NCBI GenBank assembly: GCA_002197995.1
Contig: NGZR01000002.1
Span: forward strand, 4,774,001 to 4,838,000
Length of the DNA: 64,000 nt
Origin: Gaeumannomyces sp. JS-464
Lineage: Eukaryota; Ascomycota; Sordariomycetes; Magnaporthales; Magnaporthaceae
Reading direction: 5' to 3'
The notes beneath the pieces were generated by a model, which was given only the letters and a program-made list of their open reading frames with translations, searched no databases and had not been told where the DNA came from. The translations under genes and the position numbers were made by a program. Below, one piece after another: positions 11,326-22,032 of this stretch. Every line of letters begins with the position of its first letter. Within the stretch, counting starts at the first letter, position 1.

Positions 11326-14300
11326 ATGGCCGACGAGCCCGGACTTCCCCTCCCCACCTCCCTCGAAGAGGTGGAAGCTGTAGGTTGAACCCGCCCTTCC
11401 CGCGGTCGAGATACACAAGGGAGAAGTGCTGACAGCCAGCCGCCCGTGCGTGGCAACAAAGCTGATTATCGCCCTCTATGAGCCGGGCCATCCCGACTCC
11501 ATCGCGAGAATTCAGGAGGTCCTGCACCGCGTCCAGAAGTCGCCCGAGGGGTGGCAGCTGGCCCAGCGCCTGCTGGAGCGCTCCAACGACGCAATCAAGT
11601 TCTTTGGTGCCCTGACCATCATCGTCAAGCTCAACACCGAGAGCTCGTCGCTGTCCAAGGATGACTCGGTCGAGCTGCTGCAGAACCTGATCGGCTGGTT
11701 TGTGCGCTCTCTGAACGACGGCTCTGGGCCCCTGGTGACCAAGAAGTTGTCATCCGCTCTCGTGACCTGCTACATACACTTTTCCCAGCTTTGGCCCGGC
11801 TGTGTCGCCCACCTTCTGCACTGCCTGCACGCCGGCCAGAGCGTCCCCGTGCCCGACTCATCTGCCGTTCCAGTGTCCTCCTTGGTGCAACAACTCGACT
11901 TCACCCGTCTCCGAGCTGCTCTCTGGTTCGCGGCTACCCTGGTGGAGGACACAGCCAAGACAGACATGAACACCCTGAAATAGTATGTCGCTGCACTCCC
12001 GTAGATTATCAGTCAGCAGCCTGACTGACTTTCTGCCACTACATCCCCAAGAGTATAGCTAACCTACCGGCTGTGTAGCATGAGTGCACATAACCAGCTC
12101 ATTACCGAGGGTGCAGATGTTGCCACCCTTGTTGCTCACTCCCTAGACCCCAACGTCGGTGGTCCAGAGCGTGTCAAGGTGCAAGAGGAAGCCATCAAGT
12201 GTCTCCAGGTACGCGATAGCATAGGCCCGTTCTTTACTTGTCTCATCCTGTTCGATCAACCACTCCTATCCTCCCAGGCTCAGCTGACCGCTGTCCTTCT
12301 CTAGCCTTGGATCATGTACAACCAACGCATCTCGTCCTCGACAGACGCGTTGACATCTCCGCTCAGAACCCTACTCGCCCCAACCATTGACTGCTTGGTG
12401 GTAGACGAGCTGTACGAGGCTAGCATAGAGCTCTTGTCCGACACTCTCGCAAACTACTCGGGGTTCTTCACCGGAGATGGCTACGATATGCTGTTCGGCT
12501 TGTTCGACACGGAATGGTCGCAAAAGCGGTACCGAGAGCTGATCGAGGGTGACTTCGAGTTCGACTCGATCCAGTTCGGCATGCTGATGGTTGCCTTTGG
12601 CGACGCCAAGGTTACGGACCTGCAGCAGAGCACAGACGCACGCTCACAGCGCTTCCTGGCCGGTCTCGCCGGACTCCTTGCCGCCTCAGGACTTGCCGTC
12701 GGCGAAGATAAGATATTTGTGCCCGCTCTCGAGTTCTGGGCAACCTTTGTCGAGACCATGGCCGACACGGTCTGTAGCGATGAGGAGTTGGCGAGGTCCC
12801 AGGGCTGGGTACAGGCTTCGCTTTCCCTTGTCATGCAGGTCGTAGGCAACTGCTTCAAGAAGATACAGTACCCGCCCGCATCTGTCTTTGCAGGCTGGGA
12901 CTCGTCCGACCGCGCCGGTTTTGTTGAGGCCAGGAAGGATGTTGCTGATCTGCTGCAGACAGTCTATGCCATCTCGGGTCCGCCCCTGATCTCACTCTTC
13001 GTTGACCTGCTGCTCCAGGCTCTCCCCACGCAGTCGTGGGCCGAGCTTGAGGCGGCCGCCTTCTGTTTGGGCTCGCTCGCCGATTGTGTCCCAGAGGGAG
13101 GGGTGTGTGATGAGATCCTGGGTAAGGTCTTCTCGTCGAACTTCTTTGACCTGTTGGGCCAGGGCCAAAAGTTGCCGGTTCGCCTCCGCCAGACGGGTCT
13201 GTCCCTGATCGAGCGGTTCTCTGACTATTTTGAGCGCCACGGCGAGTTTCTTCCCGGCGCCCTCAATCTCTTGTTCGGCGCCGTGGGTGATCCGGTCCTT
13301 GCTGGCCCGTCGTCCAAGTCTATCTGCACACTCTGTTCATCATGCCGCACCCTCTTGACGGGCGAGGCGGCAACATTTATTGCCTCGTTCCAGTCCATCC
13401 ATGCCGCTCGGACAGTCGACCCTTTTGCCGAGGAAAAGATTGTGGCGGCGATTGCGTCAGTCATACAAGCTATCACGGACGAGTTGCCCCGGCTCCAGGC
13501 GTTCCGCCACCTCTTTTCCCTGATTCGACAAGATGTGGACCGGTGTCTGGAGCTGAAGTCACACCCAGAGAGGTTCGAGATGTCAGATCCTTTCCTAGCA
13601 AAGTACTATCTTGAGTCCCAGTCACAATCCCAAGAGGGTGTCCCTACCGCCGACAAGATCGCGGCACAGATTGCGCTTCAAAACGCTAGATATCTGCTGA
13701 GCATGGCCGGCCAAGGGCATGCAAGGGACTTCAGATGGGCCCATCGAACTCGATGGCTCTACCAGCGGCGGCGGGACGGGCACATCCCTGAGCGACACGG
13801 CGAGCCAGCAACTGCCCCTGGTGCAGTCCGACATCATGCAGCTACTCGCCCAGCTGCGTTCGTCGTTCCCGGACAGCGGCGAGATGGTCGAGGCCATTTG
13901 CCATGTCTTCCGCGCCGGCTTTTCTGAGACCGAACCGGGACCTTTCGTCTTGCCTGCCAACGCCGTCTCGCAATTCCTCACGGGCCACAACTATAGCACT
14001 CCTAGGATAGGCTATGTAGTGAGCACGGCCTGTGCTTTTACGAGCTCATTGGCAAGCAGCTCGCGCGAAGAGGCTGCCAGACAGTTGGCCAAGATTCTGC
14101 CGTGGGCCATTTCCTTGCTGCAGTCTCTGCCTGGTAAGTGGTGGCCTGCAAGGAGACTCGTTTGGATACTGTTGGGCCCATCATTCACTCGTTGAATATT
14201 AATAACATATTACTGACGTTTTCATTTTAACAGAGCCCGAGGCCGACACGGAACTCTCGCAGAACGTTATTGAGCTGGTACAGCGTGTAGCCCAAAAACA

Positions 14301-14962
14301 ACACGAGGTGCTGCTACAACTGCAACCAACATCGCTGCTGGAGTTTTTCTTCATGTTTTCTCTCAGGGTTCTTGATGGCCGAGAGACTCTGCCCAAAGAC
14401 GGCAGCCGCTGATTTTTGGGTCAGTAGTGCATAGAGACGCGAGATGAATTTCAAGGTCTAACCTAGTTCGATACTGTTAAGCTAACGATCTATGTGGGAG
14501 GATAGACTACATTTATCACTCTGCGGCCGACTGATGCTGCCCTACAGCAGTCGGCTGAGAATGTCATGACCCATCTCGGCCCCTTCTCGCCGAATCACTG
14601 ATTCGGAACGTGGGTGGCAACGCAGCTCGCAGCGAACTGGACCGAATTAGCGAGCCCCTCAAGAAGCTGGCCACGCAGCATGTCAGGGCCAAGTCGTGGC
14701 TGGAGCAGGCACTGGCAGATGCGTCTTTCCCAAGCTCCAGGGTCACTCCTGAGGAGAAGTCCATGTTCTTGAAGAAAGTTTTGAGGTAAGCTTTCTTAGT
14801 TACCTCGCCCTTGTTTCTTATTTCCTTGCTTGTCATATCTCTGATGGTGCTGACGATTGATTACATGATCAAATCAGCCTCCGAGGTAGTCGCCAAACAA
14901 ACCAGGTGGTCCGAGAGTTTTGGCTCGCGTGCCGGGGTTCAAACTTTGCGTATGCATCATGA
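11326..14962 (+). CDS. Importin-13/Kap122-type karyopherin (three frame breaks)
   Basis: Importin-beta superfamily receptor, which carries cargo through nuclear pores under Ran control. Exons are 11326-11379, 11462-11982, 12079-12208, 12305-14133, 14234-14419, 14506-14785 and 14878-14962. The N-terminus reads MADEPGLPLPTSLEEVEA then LIIALYEPGHPDSIARIQEV, the start of the importin-beta N-terminal domain, with the FFGALTIIVKLNTE helix typical of the importin-13/Kap122 branch. The rest is helical HEAT-type sequence to the end FWLACRGSNFAYAS. Three breaks occur: an extra base at about 13715-13718, an extra A in 14395-14397, and a missing C in the run at 14580-14583. With these adjusted, the exons sum to 1028 codons (1027 residues, normal for the family). 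The intron after 14419 uses a GTCAGT donor. Confidence 0.85.
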
Positions 14963-15273
14963 AACCAAGCATCAGAGAGATCCGAAGCAGACACACTATC
15001 TAGATGCTCAGATGGAGGTTGTGTGGATACACGAATAAACTAGCTGGATGCAGCCGCATTTATGTGGGTGGACATCTGAAGCCCCTTGATGCTGTCACCG
15101 TATGTTTGTCTGGCAGATCATGAATTATTACAGGATACCCAAGTAAACAAAACTCCACAAAGGCACCTGGATGATGTAGTAGGTGCACATGTGCTTGTAG
15201 TATTACCTGCTGAATGTATCGCGCGTGTTTACATTGCCTAAGAGATACACAAAAGTACAGAGACCCGATCTGG
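14963..15273. other. Convergent 3' region between the karyopherin and TrpRS genes
   Basis: These 311 bases separate two stop codons and hold only 3' untranslated sequence as far as I can see. Confidence 0.5.
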
Positions 15274-16811
15274 TCATGACAGCCCCATGGCCTCGCGGAC
15301 AGCCTGCATCGTCTTCTCTGCGCTTTCGCGGGCCTTGAGCCCGCCCTGGAGGGCAACCTCATCGAGGTACCTGCCGCCGTCCCTCGACAGCAGCTCGAGG
15401 TACCTCTCCCGGACGCCGGCGAGGCCGCGGGTGACGGCGTCGATGACGGCGAGCTTGAGCTCGCCGCGGGCGCGGCCGCCAAAGGCACCCGGTTCGGCCA
15501 TCTGGGCCGCGGTCCTGCCGTCCGGGTCGAAGGCGCTGAGCAGGGACAGGAGGTTGGCGACGCCCGGGCGGGCCTCGCGGTCGTACTGGACGCCCCCTCG
15601 AGCGGGTCCGTCACGGCCGCCATGACCTTTTTGCGGATCTCGTCGGCGGTGTCGGTCAGGAGGATGCGCGAGCTCGCGTTGGGGCTCGACTTGGACATCT
15701 TTTGCTGCGGGTCCCTTAGGGACATTACGCGGGCGGAGGGGGCTTTTTGATGCGTGTTAACATATCAAGTGTTCCGCCAGTTGGGGAGAAGTACAGTAGC
15801 ACGGTTGAGAGGGTACCGCTGTTCAGGGGGTGATGTGTATTTCTCTCCCATCCGTATACTCACATATGATGGTTTCGGGAGGTACAAGGTGCTGTCCGTA
15901 CGCGGCATTAAAGTTGATTGCACATTCGCGTGCGAACTCGAGATGCTGCTTTTGGTCTTCGCCGACCGGGACATGAGTTGCTCTGCAAGAAGGAAGAGGG
16001 GCGAGATGGGTCGTCTGTTAGCAGAGGGAAGCTGGAGGATACCAACATGGGGTAGAGAGAGTCATCAAGTTGATTTGCCATACCTATGAACAAGCACGTC
16101 GGCTGCTTGGAGAACCGGGTAAGAGAAGAGGCCGAGCTTTAGCTTCTTCTTGACCTTGTCGTCCATGAAGGACTTGGAGTCGTCCATGGACAGTTTCGAC
16201 TGCAGCATCACCACTCACGCAATATGTGGCATCAGGGTCAGCAAACATAGATACAATACGAGAATGCACAAGCACGCAGCTACGCGGGCCGCATAGCATC
16301 CGAATCAGACGACGGAAAACACACACACACACGCACACACCTTCCACTGCGTCATCCGCGACAGCGACCCGACCGAGGCGGTGCAGCTCAGGATCCACAT
16401 GAGCTCCGCGTGCGCCTGGACCGCCGACTGGAAGAAGATGACGGACCGGGCAGGGTCCAGCCCGACGGCCAGCATGGCCGCCACCGTCTCGCGCCGCCAC
16501 CGGCGCAGCGCCGCGGGGTCCTGCGGCATGGTGACGGCGTGCAGGTCCACGACCGAGTACAGCAGCGCCGCCCCCGCGGGCGCGCCGTCCTGGAGCCGCT
16601 GCCACTGCCGCAGCGCGCCCAGGTAGTTGCCGAGGTGCGGCACGCCCGTCGGCTGGATCCCCGAGAACACGACTGCACCCTCGGGGATGGCGGGCGCGGA
16701 CCCTGCCGGCGGCGGCGGTGGTGGTGGTGGTGGTGCCGAGGCCGAGGCGGCGGAAGACAGGGCCCGGCAGAGCGGCCGCAGGGGCCTCAGGCTCGCGGCG
16801 GTCTTCAACAT
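15274..16811 (-). CDS. msw1: Mitochondrial tryptophanyl-tRNA synthetase (one frame break)
   Basis: Class Ic tryptophanyl-tRNA synthetase that charges mitochondrial tRNA-Trp. Exons on the minus strand are 16811-16341, 16199-16084, 15982-15864 and 15742-15274. The leader [20 protein letters not shown] is a mitochondrial presequence, followed by a nine-proline run. The HIGH-type motif is HLGN at residues 59-62 ([11 protein letters not shown]), GEDQ lies in [14 protein letters not shown], and KMSKS is at about 250-254. The third splice rebuilds [20 protein letters not shown]. One base is missing in the C5 run at 15593-15597 (G5 on the coding strand): DPLEG then continues in another frame as [18 protein letters not shown]. 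With it restored, the protein is 391 residues and ends in VREAMGLS. An upstream in-frame ATG at 16856 is possible but spoils the presequence. Confidence 0.92.
16319..16340 (+). repeat. (AC)n microsatellite covering the donor of TrpRS intron 1
   Basis: A run of AC dinucleotides broken by one G. On the coding strand it reads GTGTGTGCGTGTGTGTG and starts exactly at the 5' splice site after codon AAG of MTQWK, so the donor itself is part of the repeat. Confidence 0.9.
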
Positions 16812-17359
16812 GGTCCGGCCGTGGCCTGCCGCTTGCTCAGCCGGGATGCGATGCAAAGCGGCCTGGTTACAATAGCGTTTAAGGTCGACTGAATTAATTG
16901 ATTGGCGTTGCCGTCGAGGGTGGCACGAATTCGGCGTCTTCGTTAGGCTTGTGGTTTTGACAGTGTGGCGCCCAAAAAAATGTGTAAATCAAATCGCATC
17001 ACCTCATTTTCGCAACAATGGCACCCACCCCAATTACTTGTAGCAGACAAGCCACCCCTTTTGCGAGGTGTATCCTTTACGAAACCGTTAATCTGGGGAT
17101 CTTCATTTTTATACTACACGTTCATATTTTCCTTCTGAAATGCCCGAAGGAAAAGCTCCGCTCATGAGACCTCATCCAAGTCCCTTCACATACTCAAATC
17201 ACCAATGAATTTGGTCGAGATTTACAAGCCGCAATGGATAGGCTTAGCGGGTACACCGGAAAACGGCGCCGGTTGATATTTCATACAAGATAGGTGTACA
17301 AGGTTGTGGGAGTGTATCCCTCTCGCTGTCGAGTCCCTCGTCATGAACATGCCGCCCGG
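16812..17359. other. Intergenic region between msw1 start and rsm10 end
   Basis: This holds the msw1 promoter and the 3' region of rsm10, both on the minus strand. It is locally AT-rich (about 16970-17120). No gene or repeat is visible. Confidence 0.5.
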
Positions 17360-18073
17360 CTATCTGCCTCCTGTAACCCGCACTCTCTCTTGGACAAGAA
17401 TATCGTTCACTTCCTTGGGGGTAGGGGCCAATGGTTTGGACTGTGCTAGATGTGCCCATTTGGTGTCGAGAACATCGGCCGCAGCCTTGGCCGTCTCATC
17501 CAGCTCCTTGCCAGCATCTGGAAGGTGAGAAATGCTAAGAGAGTATGCGCAAACTGCGACGGACATGGGCAGTCGCGGCAGCAGCCCATAGAAATGAAGA
17601 AAACATACCCAGAGCGCCAAATTCCCACAGTTGCGCCTTCACATGCCAATGCCGGGGTTGGCGTGCTTCTGCAGGAAGGAGAGCCAGATCTGGACCGTCT
17701 CCGGGTGGCCGTCCCGGATCTGGATCAGGCGGCGCAGCGTGATGCGCTCATAGTTCTCCTGCGACTTCTTGAAGATGAAGTGCGACCGCGGCACGGTCCA
17801 GCGCTCAATGATCCTGGGCAGCGGCACGGGGCCGAAGGCGGGCAGCCCCAAGTAGTAGGCCGCCCGGAGGGCAAAGTCACAGAAAAACTCGAGCGGCCGG
17901 GCGCTGTACGAGCGTATCTGCAGGTCGCACGACGGCACGCCGTACTCGACCTCCCGCCGGAGAGGCTGCAGCTGCAGGGCCTGCAAGCTGCGCGGGTATC
18001 GCGGCATGTCGTCTTTATCATTCGTCAACTCGCTCTTCTCCGGCGCAGGCGCGGTCCTGTTGTTGGTCCCCAT
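17360..18073 (-). CDS. rsm10: Mitochondrial small-subunit ribosomal protein uS10m (Rsm10), frame-broken
   Basis: Protein of the mitochondrial ribosome small subunit head. The S10 core is unmistakable: YGVPSCDLQIRSYSARPLEF, then the hallmark GPVPLPRIIERWTVPRSHFI and FKKSQENYERITLRRLIQIR, ending in HPETVQIWLSFLQKH. After GIGM the frame meets TGA at 17639. One missing base beside CATG (17642) restores KAQLWEFGALG, then an intron (17608-17518), then DAGKELDETAKAAADVLDTK to the stop at 17360. Exons are thus 18073-17609 and 17517-17360, 207 residues counted from the first Met at 18073. That Met is probably not the true start, because no mitochondrial presequence is present. The N-terminal part likely lies upstream, through the repeat-rich frame at 18138-19048. 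Confidence 0.9.
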
Positions 18074-18137
18074 TGAGGGGTTTCGATTAGCAGTCTAGAC
18101 GTCTAATATATAGCGGCACACCGGGTAGGCTGCTTGC

Positions 18138-19048
18138 TCACAGTTTCCCATCTGGGTTAGTAGTGGCCTCGCGCTTGAGCGTCGCGGGGGGCTTGGAGAC
18201 TTCTGGGCCTGCGCTTGCTTCAGAAGGCTTGCCCGTATCCGCGACCTCGCTTGCCTTGGGCGGTTCTGGTGCCTGAGCGACCTCGCTCACTCGAGAAGTC
18301 TCCCTCAATTGAGGGGCCGGAGTGGCATCCGAGGCTTCGCTGGGATCTCCAGCTACACTGACTTCCGGGATCTCGCTGGACTTCGGGGCTACCGCAGCTT
18401 CCAGCATCGTAGCAGCTTCCGAAGCCGCATTGGCCTCTGGAGTCGCAGGGGCTTTTGGAGCTATCGTAGCTTCTAGGTTCGCCACGGCTTCAGGGATTGT
18501 GGTGACGTCCGGAGCCACAGTGGCGCTGGGAGTCGCAGTCACCTCCGAAGCCGCAGGAGCTGTCGGGATCGCAGCGACGTCTGGAGCTACAGTGGTGCCG
18601 AGAGTCGCAGCAGCTTTCGGAACTACAGTCGCTTCTGGAGCCGCAGGAGCTCTCTGGATCGCGGCGACGTTTGGAGTTACAGTGGTGCTGGGAGTCACTG
18701 CAGTTTTCGGGGGCACGGTGGCTTCCGGGGCCGCAGCGGCTTTCGGGGCTACGGCGGCATCCGGAGTCGTACCGACCTCAGGACTTGGAGTAGGTTTCGG
18801 GGTCGTGGTGGCTTCTGGAGTCACGGCGGCTTTCGGCGGCAGGTTACTGGGGCTTCGAGAAATTTCTTAGCAGGCTGTCGGGACGGTTCGCCTGGCCCAG
18901 CACGTCCCTCGAGCAACATACCCTGAGCTCTCATGGCGGATCTGGTGTTGCGACTGTATCCAGGGCCGCGGGACGGCCGCAAAGGTTGGGGCCTGGCATA
19001 AAATATGGCCTCGGTCAGTTCGTGCGCTGCGGCCTTTGCCAAAGGCAT
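18138..19048 (-). CDS. Ala/Pro/Thr hexapeptide-repeat reading frame, possibly the N-terminal extension of Rsm10
   Basis: Two overlapping minus-strand frames join if one base is restored near 18850. KKFLEAPVT (frame from 19048) then runs into LPPKAAVTPEATTTPKPTP, which keeps the hexapeptide register. The upstream part MPLAKAAAHELTEAIFYARP with Arg-rich sequence after it could belong to a mitochondrial precursor; further upstream (about 19116) MRGTSLIRPTRRLLQGR looks like a presequence in yet another frame. Downstream, the frame ends at KREATTNPDGKL with a GTGAGC donor overlapping its stop. The nearest acceptor before rsm10 (GTCTAG, about 18098) is out of phase by one base. So this is either the Rsm10 N-terminus with further indels or a separate gene. 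No homologue comes to mind. Confidence 0.4.
18315..18836 (-). repeat. About 29 degenerate tandem hexapeptide (18 bp) units
   Basis: Read on the minus strand, the sequence divides without a gap into six-residue units of the form P-[EKD]-[AV]-x-[TV]-x. Examples are PKAAVT, PEATTT, PDAAVA, PKAAAA, PEATVP, PKTAVT, PEATVV, PKAAAT, PDVAAI and PSATVA. PE and PK units often alternate. DNA copies are diverged. The plus strand is also open over most of the stretch (18322-18870), a by-product of the repeat. Confidence 0.85.
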
Positions 19049-19828
19049 CGGGCGGGAGATTCCATACCACTCGCCCCTGCAGCAGACGCCGCGTCGGTCG
19101 TATTAATGACGTCCCTCTCATGTTTGCATCACGCCCGGGTGGTCCTCGGTGCTCCGCGTGGGCAGGGCCTCGACTTCGTGATCTCGACTTTTTAGCGCAC
19201 CCGGTCAATTGACTATGGTGGATGGCGGGTTGTCCAGGCCCGCCCGGCATGGCCCGTCCCTGCGCCTTATCGATAAGCACTAAACAGCCGAGCTCCTTGA
19301 GGGAACCCTCGTGCACCCTCAACTTCACAAACCCAACCCCAAATGTCAACTAAAAACACTTGAGGACTACCTCTACGCAAAACTTGGGTATTTAAGTTGA
19401 TTAGGTAAATTTCTTGATTAGTATGACTTGTGCAGCGACTTTAGTCGGAGCAGTACGCCTAAAAAAAAACCCTTCCCTGGGACGTAGGGGTACTATCCCA
19501 GCCCATCGCTACTCCTTCTCGTGACATGAATGGGTTGGCCCGGAACCTTCCAGTCAACTCACGGGTCTAGCAGCCGCTTGCTGTACGTGCTGCTCTGTAG
19601 CATGACCTTTGTGAATGGCCCAGGGGACGATCGCCAGTGGAGATGTGTGGCTCGAGGGAGATATCCCTGTTCGAGCACCGCCAGGCATCTTCCTGCACGT
19701 GCGCCGATTCTTCCCCTAATGTGTACCGCTGGTACACATCTCGTGGTGACTTCCCCTGGCGTTCCCCAGGGAAGTGTGACAACCAGGCGCCATCAAGAAT
19801 AGACACTCCAGCCTCCACAGTACTGAGC
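19049..19828. other. Intergenic region, or 5' part of the repeat-rich frame
   Basis: Apart from the presequence-like peptide ending near 19066, I see no gene here. A run of nine A lies near 19461-19469. Confidence 0.4.
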
Positions 19829-20688
19829 TCAGCGCTTCTTGTACCGCTGGGCCATGAGTTTCTTATAGTGGCCCTTCCTGCCGCTCATCTTCTTTGTCTG
19901 AATCTCGTTGTACTTAGTCTTAAACTTGGCAACAGCATCACTAGAAGCAAGAACCTCTTCGGCCAGCGTTCGCTTCCTCTCCTTGCGGGTCAGGCGGTTG
20001 CTGTGGAACTCGGTCGCTCCTTCGATCAAGCGTCCCAACCTGCGAGAAGGTCGGAACCAAGTTGGTGCGCGTATCCTTCTTGAAGAACTGCTTCGGGTTG
20101 AGCACATTCCTCATGCGAAGGAGCTTCAAGTCGCGGAGCAACTCCGGAGTGACATTGGTTCTGGGCATGTTGAACCACTCGGCTCCAGCATCGTCCTGAT
20201 CTTTCCCCTGTTGGTTTGAATGTCAGATTAGTATGAGCTCCTCTTTATTTCCGCAAGGGCTCGAGGAATAGAGAGACAGCAGTCCGGTATGGATCAGAGT
20301 AACTATGAACAAAAAAATCATTATGGTGCAGGAGAGTCTCCCATGACGGGATATCTCGCTGCGTCATATGAAATGGGATAGGTTTTCATCAGGCGAGGAA
20401 TGTAGGCAGCTGCGTTTTGCGCGACGCGCACGCGGTGACCAGACGTACCTTTTTCTTTTGCGCAGCTGGCCGAGGGATGCGGACGCGCACCTCACCCTCC
20501 TTTTTCGGGGCTTCCGTCACCAGTTTCGGCTGCGGCGCCAATGCCTTGTTGGCCTTGGCGAGGCTGGCCTGCTTCGGGGCCACGACAGCAACCTGCATCG
20601 AGTCCCGACCAGCAAGCCTCTTTTCCGCGTCGGCGAGGAGGCCCTCAATCCAGTCGTCCTCCGACAGCCCTGCTTCCCCTGCTGCCAT
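19829..20688 (-). CDS. fcf2: rRNA-processing protein Fcf2 (TDIF2 family), one frame break
   Basis: Fcf2 is an essential nucleolar protein needed for early pre-18S rRNA cleavages. Exons are 20688-20449 and 20207-19829, with a 241 bp intron that joins QKKK to GKDQDDAGAEWFNMPRTNVT in phase. The family signature follows: W-F-N-M-P-R-T, PELLRDLKLLRMRNVLNPKQ and FFKKDTRTNLVPTFSQVGT, then IEGATEFHSNRLTRKERKRT and the basic tail GHYKKLMAQRYKKR. The frame changes at 20026-20031, where one extra base lies in the CTTGATC segment after QVGT. Removing it gives 205 residues. The N-terminal 80 residues are poorly conserved except an acidic EDDWIEGLLADAEKRL helix. The start was chosen at MAAGEAGLSEDDW rather than the upstream ATG at 20745. 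Confidence 0.93.
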
Positions 20689-22032
20689 CGTGTCGTCGGA
20701 GGGAGGGAGACCGGGTGTGGGCTTGACAAGACCGGTAAGGAGCACTTAGGAAGAGACAAGAGAAGAAAGAAAAAAATTGCTCGAGATTTTTTTTTTGCAC
20801 AAGAAAACGCGACGGGCCCAAAAGTTCAACGGCAAAGTCCGCCCCGCAATGGACGGGCCACCAGCTAGCTGTGCAGGGGTGGGCCGGACCACTTTGCCAG
20901 CGCGACTGAGAAACCTGATGGCGGTGGGTGTGGGTCGATGCAGGCGGCCGCTCCGGCTCCACGTGAGACGACAAGCCACAAATACGGCCTGCAAAGCGGC
21001 CAGCAAGCCAGGGCTGCGTTGTTTGGCCTGAGGCAGCCACAATGAAGTCATTTTGAGGCTGGGAAGGGGTGAGATAAGGCGGACGCGACAGTTGGCAGTT
21101 GGGCTGGCTCGAGCTGAGCCACAGCGTGATTCTGGCTGAAGGTTTCCGACTGATGCCCAACCATTTTCATACATCTCTCGCTGACCGCTCTCTCGCCTTC
21201 GTGGAGGGGGATCTCTCTGTTCCTGATGCAACATTGCAACTTGTCGAGAGTCTGATATTCGGTAGCAATAGCGGCGACCAGTTTTGGGAACGGGATCCAT
21301 CAAAAAAAGCCGCTGCCTGTGCTTTTGGAAAAACCCACGCCTTTGATACGCCCAATTTCCCGGCAAAGAAGGTTTGCCCGGTAAGTCCAGTCAGCAGGGA
21401 GCGCGTGCGATAAAAATAAAATAAAAAAGCCGCCCGCCGTTTGCCCTCCTCGCCGCCCCCTTCCCCAAGCCAGTCATTGCGGTCCTTGTCGCCAATCGCT
21501 CGACCTGAGTGGCTCCAGCATTCGATAAAAAAACCATCCCTTTTAAACTCCACCCATTCGCTGCCTCTCGTCGCGCCGCCAGCCAATCAACACGCCCAAT
21601 CACTCGATTTATTTCGTCCGAAAAGGCAAGCCGGGGGAACCAGCAAGAAACTGGAGTCGTCCCCGAGCCGTTGGCGCTCCCCAAAGTAAACAAATGCCGA
21701 GAGACCCTGGCCGGACGGGGAGAGGAGGGAGGTGGGAGAGGCTGGGCAGGCGGTGCAGCAAAAGCAAAAGCAAGGCCGCCGCAAGCAGGAAAACGATCAC
21801 ATTGCGCTGACAGATTCGCCGGGGGCTCTTCGGGGCACGTCCCCCGGGCCACCTCGCGCAGAGCAGACGCATCCGCCGCTTTGATTTGCCGGCGTGTTGG
21901 CCCTCGAGTCCTGAGCTTGTACGCGACTTGTGGCCTGCACAATACTACAAAGTGCGCCCGTGCCGTCGTCACCTCTAGCAGCCCGAGCTGCTCCAGCTTG
22001 CCATCCCCGCCACTGCCCAAGCAGCAGCAGCC
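20689..22032. other. Divergent intergenic region between fcf2 and hap5
   Basis: 1.34 kb of promoter-type sequence with T10 near 20787-20796, pyrimidine-rich stretches and several CCAAT boxes (separate entry). No coding frame in it looks conserved. Confidence 0.5.
21353..21600 (+). promoter_or_regulatory. Cluster of four CCAAT boxes upstream of hap5
   Basis: CCAAT occurs on the plus strand at 21353-21357, 21492-21496, 21583-21587 and 21596-21600, that is 430-680 bases before the hap5 ATG. CCAAT is the binding site of the Hap2/3/5 complex whose subunit is encoded downstream. The motifs are seen directly; that they act here is inference. Confidence 0.4.

Noticed and set aside
18322..18870. Plus-strand Ala/Gly/Val/Thr frame of 183 codons
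   Set aside because: Antisense shadow of the hexapeptide repeat; a tandem repeat open in one frame is often open in the complementary one.
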